DNA from: Bacillota bacterium
Lineage (GTDB): Bacteria; Bacillota; Clostridia; Lachnospirales; Lachnospiraceae
Length of the DNA: 64,000 nucleotides
NCBI GenBank assembly: GCA_023395555.1
Contig: JAEWYQ010000017.1
Location: 32,201 to 96,200 of the forward strand
Direction of reading: 5' to 3'
The notes below the pieces were generated by a model. The model saw only the letters and a list, made by a program, of their open reading frames with translations. It had not been told where the DNA came from and made no database searches. Both the position numbers and the translations under genes were made by a program. Below are positions 61,037 to 64,000 of the stretch, piece by piece (the first letter of the stretch is position 1; each line of letters begins with the position of its first letter).

Positions 61037-62989
61037 TTGAAAATTACAATTGCAAATACTGCCGGTTTCTGCTTCGGTGTAAAACGGGCGATGGATTTGG
61101 TAGATCAGGAAATTCAAAGCGGACGTCCGGTCTATACCTTCGGACCGATTATCCATAATGAAGAAGTAGTGGCCGATTTAAGCAAAAAAGGAGTCCGAGT
61201 TGTTGAAACTCCCGAAGAATTAAAAGTTTTACCGGCGGGTACAATAATCATACGTTCCCACGGTGTTTCTGAAACGCTGCAGGACGAGCTGTCTTCCTGC
61301 GGACATAAATTGTTGGATGCCACCTGTCCTTATGTGAAAAAAATACATAGGGTTGTCAGGAAAAAGAGTGAAGAGGGATACCACATCGTTATCATTGGCA
61401 ATCCGCTTCATCCGGAGGTGCAGGGAATTATTGGATGGTGTCATACCCTTTCAGGGGACTCTTCTTCCGGTTATACCGTCATAGAAAATGAGGAAGAAGC
61501 CGGGAACTTCCGTGTTTCCGGGGCTCAGAGAATATACATCGTGGCACAGACGACATTTAATTACAAGAAATTTGAAGATTTAGTTGAAATTATATCAAAA
61601 AAGGGTTATGATATATTTGTTTTAAATACAATTTGCAATGCCACGGAGGAACGGCAGACAGAGTGCCTGCAGCTTGCAAGGCAGTCGGATGCCATGGTTG
61701 TTATCGGCGGAAAGCATAGCTCGAATACGAGAAAGCTTTATGAGATTTGCAAAAATGAATGTGAAAATACTTACTATATACAGAAACTTGATGACCTGGA
61801 TTTAAACAAGTTTAAATCTTATCGAAACGTAGGTATTACAGCAGGGGCTTCGACCCCAAACAATATTATCAAGGAGGTTCATACCGCTATGTCAGAAAAG
61901 AGTTTCGAACAATTATTAGAAGAAGAGAAGGTAGTGAAAATAAACAACGGTGATGTTGTAGAAGGAATTGTCTTGGGCGTCAAAGAAGATGAGATCATCT
62001 TAAATATAGGCTACAAGTCGGAAGGTATTATTACGAGAAACGAATATACCAACACGCCCAACCTGGATTTAAGAACCGTTGTAAATGTGGGCGATGTAAT
62101 GCAGGCAAAGATTCTCAAGGTGAACGACGGGGAAGGCCAGGTGGCTTTAACCTACAAGAGACTTGCCGCGGAGAAGGGCAACAAGAGACTGGAAGAGGCA
62201 TTTGAGAATCATGAGGTCTTAACCGCTAAGGTTGCAGCCGTATTAAACGGCGGCTTAAGTGTGGTAATCGATGAGGCAAGAGTATTTATTCCTGCCAGCC
62301 TGATTTCCGATACCTATGAGAAGGATCTGGCAAAATATGCCGGAGAGAGCATTGATTTTGTTATCACCGAGTTCAACCCGAAGAAGAGAAGAATCATCGG
62401 TGACCGCAAGCAGTTAATCGTTGCCAAGAAAGAAGGCTTAAAGAAAGAGCTGTTTGAAAGAATTCATGTTGGTGATACGGTAGAAGGCACCGTTAAGAAC
62501 ATTACGGACTTTGGCGTATTCATCGACCTGGGCGGAGCAGACGGTCTGCTTCATATCTCAGAGATGAGCTGGGGAAGGGTTGAGAATCCCAGGAAGGTAT
62601 TCAAGGTAGGCGATGTTGTTAAGGCTTTTATTAAGGATATCCAGGGCGAGAAGATTGCCCTCAGCCTGAAGTTTGAAAGCGCCAATCCCTGGATCGACGC
62701 AGAGAACAAGTATGCCGTAGGCAATGTGGTTGACGGAGTAATCGCCCGTATGACGGACTTCGGCGCATTTGTTGAATTAGAGCCGGGTATTGATGCACTG
62801 CTGCATGTATCCCAGATTTCCAGAGAGCATGTAGAGAAGCCCTCCGATGCACTGAAGATCGGTCAGGAGATTACGGCCAGAGTTGTGGAATTCAATAAAG
62901 AGGATAAGAAGATCAGCTTAAGCATTAAAGCCCTGGAGACTCCTGAGAGAGAAGAAGAGGAAGCTCCCGTGCCGGAGGATGGCGAATAA
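61037..62989 (+). CDS. ispH: IspH - ribosomal protein S1 fusion
   Basis: A 650-residue two-part protein. Residues 1-285 are HMBPP reductase (last step of the non-mevalonate isoprenoid pathway), with the [4Fe-4S] cysteines in AGFCFGVKRA, DATCPYVK and NTICNATEERQ and the AGASTPNN loop. Residues about 300-640 hold four S1 RNA-binding repeats, the third with VKNITDFGVFIDLGG. This fusion is known from Clostridia. The frame is continuous through the joint near 61890. The TTG at 61037 follows AAAGAGGG, four bases after cmk. Confidence 0.92.
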   Translation: MKITIANTAGFCFGVKRAMDLVDQEIQSGRPVYTFGPIIHNEEVVADLSKKGVRVVETPEELKVLPAGTIIIRSHGVSETLQDELSSCGHKLLDATCPYVKKIHRVVRKKSEEGYHIVIIGNPLHPEVQGIIGWCHTLSGDSSSGYTVIENEEEAGNFRVSGAQRIYIVAQTTFNYKKFEDLVEIISKKGYDIFVLNTICNATEERQTECLQLARQSDAMVVIGGKHSSNTRKLYEICKNECENTYYIQKLDDLDLNKFKSYRNVGITAGASTPNNIIKEVHTAMSEKSFEQLLEEEKVVKINNGDVVEGIVLGVKEDEIILNIGYKSEGIITRNEYTNTPNLDLRTVVNVGDVMQAKILKVNDGEGQVALTYKRLAAEKGNKRLEEAFENHEVLTAKVAAVLNGGLSVVIDEARVFIPASLISDTYEKDLAKYAGESIDFVITEFNPKKRRIIGDRKQLIVAKKEGLKKELFERIHVGDTVEGTVKNITDFGVFIDLGGADGLLHISEMSWGRVENPRKVFKVGDVVKAFIKDIQGEKIALSLKFESANPWIDAENKYAVGNVVDGVIARMTDFGAFVELEPGIDALLHVSQISREHVEKPSDALKIGQEITARVVEFNKEDKKISLSIKALETPEREEEEAPVPEDGE

Positions 62990-63052
62990 TCATAAGATAG
63001 GGAAAGCGTATGTCATTACGCTATAGTTAACGGATGATAAAGGAGACTCGTC

Positions 63053-63832
63053 TTGCTGGGTAGTTACGAAAAGTTTAAACAGTCTATTTATGAGATGACA
63101 AAGATTGATTTGAATTCCTATAAAGAACGCCAGATGAAGAGGCGTATCGAGGCTTTGATTACAAAGCATGGAATTACATCCTTTGACGATTATATTGTCC
63201 GGCTGAAGACAGACCGGATAGCCTATGATGAATTTATTAATTACATTACCATTAATGTATCCGAGTTCTTTCGGAATCCGGAGCAGTGGGCTTTACTTGA
63301 AAAAGAGGTGTTTCCCTATCTGCTGGAGCATTTCGGCAAGGAGCTTAAGATATGGAGCGCCGCCTGTTCCACAGGAGATGAACCTTATTCCCTGGTAATG
63401 CAGTTATCCAAATTCCTTCCCATGGGAAAAATCAAGATTCTGGCGACGGATATTGACAGAACGGTTATGGCCAAGGCCCAGACCGGTTTATATCATGTAA
63501 AAAGTCTGAAGGGAGTCCCGGAAGAATTTATAAGCAAGTTTTTTACGGAAGTCAATGACCGGACTTATCAGATTTCTGATCAGGTGAAGGCTTGTGTGGA
63601 ATTCAAGCAGCATGATCTGTTGAGGGATCCTTATCCCGCAAATTGTGATTTGATTGTCTGCCGCAATGTTTTGATTTATTTTACAGATGAAGCGAAGAAT
63701 AAGATTTATTCCGAATTCCATAAATCATTGAAAAAAGACGGACTATTATTTGTAGGAAGCACGGAGCAGATTATACAGGCACAGCAAATCGGCTTTCATA
63801 ATTACAAATCCTTCTTTTATAAGAAAGCATAG
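63053..63832 (+). CDS. cheR: CheR-type protein-glutamate methyltransferase
   Basis: A 259-residue AdoMet-dependent methyltransferase of chemoreceptors. The N-terminal all-alpha domain (1-75) is followed by INVSEFFRNPEQW, the AdoMet loop SAACSTGDEPYSL, ATDIDRTVMAKA and DLIVCRNVLIYF. Length is usual. No other chemotaxis gene is in the window, so its partner receptors lie elsewhere. AAAGGAG precedes the TTG start. A hairpin follows the stop. Confidence 0.9.
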   Translation: MLGSYEKFKQSIYEMTKIDLNSYKERQMKRRIEALITKHGITSFDDYIVRLKTDRIAYDEFINYITINVSEFFRNPEQWALLEKEVFPYLLEHFGKELKIWSAACSTGDEPYSLVMQLSKFLPMGKIKILATDIDRTVMAKAQTGLYHVKSLKGVPEEFISKFFTEVNDRTYQISDQVKACVEFKQHDLLRDPYPANCDLIVCRNVLIYFTDEAKNKIYSEFHKSLKKDGLLFVGSTEQIIQAQQIGFHNYKSFFYKKA

Positions 63833-63844
63833 TTATATTGCATA

Positions 63845-63871
63845 CAAGCCTGCCGTAATTCGGCAGGCTTG
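63845..63871 (+). terminator. Hairpin after cheR
   Basis: CAAGCCTGCCG (63845-63855) pairs perfectly with CGGCAGGCTTG (63861-63871). The T-run is poor, but the stem is strong. Confidence 0.6.
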
Positions 63872-63875
63872 TTAT

Positions 63876-63916
63876 GTGCGACAGGCAGTCGCACCAGTCT
63901 CGGCATGTCCGAGACT
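63876..63916. other. Two further tandem hairpins
   Basis: GTGCGAC (63876-63882) pairs with GTCGCAC (63888-63894), and AGTCTCGG (63896-63903) pairs with CCGAGACT (63909-63916), the latter followed by ATTTT. No gene is seen from here to the window end. Confidence 0.6.
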
Positions 63917-64000
63917 ATTTTGCGTATTAGGAACAGCGGTTACGATGCGATGCAAAAACGGACTGGGAGTTCTGAAAGCAAGATTTCTCTGGAGTGAAAG

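Noticed and set aside
1..64000. CRISPR arrays, rRNA, tRNA, insertion sequences or prophage genes
   Set aside because: No regularly spaced repeats, no rRNA or tRNA-like sequence and no transposase or phage structural protein was recognised on either strand.

Overview
The window reads as a stretch of chromosome from an anaerobic, endospore-forming Firmicute of the class Clostridia, most likely a Lachnospiraceae-type organism. The signs are strong AGGAGG-type ribosome binding sites with frequent GTG and TTG starts, sporulation-related genes (SpoIIM, a SpoVB-like flippase, a GerMN lipoprotein, a BofC-like protein), an A-type flavodiiron protein, a class B sortase, an IspH-ribosomal protein S1 fusion and a GH94 disaccharide phosphorylase. 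The species cannot be named from the sequence alone. No rRNA, tRNA, CRISPR array, transposase or phage gene was seen, so this is mostly core chromosome with a few accessory patches.

Layout. 1-5.9 kb: end of a DUF3048 protein, a SpoVB/MurJ-like flippase, a membrane c-di-GMP enzyme with an extracytoplasmic binding domain, and a BofC-like protein. 6.1-14.1 kb: a long co-directional run with two flavoproteins, proB, a DUF896 protein, 5-formyl-THF cyclo-ligase, proA, hflK and hflC. 14.1-24.6 kb: an M14 carboxypeptidase, miaB, rny, an aspartate-type aminotransferase, proC (completing proline synthesis), a Nudix hydrolase, spoIIM, a XerD-like protein with altered active-site residues, and a DAHP synthase on the minus strand. 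24.8-30.1 kb: an Ig-like protein, a DD-carboxypeptidase, a metallophosphoesterase, scpA-scpB and a ferritin-like protein.

30.2-36.8 kb is a six-gene polyamine operon with its own promoter: AdoMet decarboxylase, an arginine/lysine-type decarboxylase, spermidine synthase, agmatinase, a carboxyspermidine dehydrogenase and a carboxynorspermidine decarboxylase. It encodes both known ways of adding an aminopropyl group. 36.8-45.6 kb holds a sortase, a second DD-carboxypeptidase, the flavodiiron protein, a KDG kinase, small membrane proteins and an aconitase-like hydratase.

45.7-53.8 kb is a carbohydrate patch. An N,N'-diacetylchitobiose phosphorylase and a phosphohexomutase could turn chitobiose into GlcNAc and GlcNAc-6-P. 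They are followed by a YesM-type histidine kinase, a sugar-binding lipoprotein and a YesN-type regulator, with no transporter permeases, which resembles a three-component sugar sensor. 53.9-64 kb holds folD, rimO, pgsA, cinA, a GerMN lipoprotein, another HI0933 flavoprotein, cmk, the ispH-rpsA fusion and a lone cheR.

The points most worth a second look are the XerD-like protein lacking several catalytic residues, the dual polyamine operon, the kinase-binding protein-regulator trio, and several intergenic structures: a related pair of hairpins at 5.9 and 16.7 kb, a long nested palindrome at 58.8 kb, and a 37-base repeat found upstream of two neighbouring genes.
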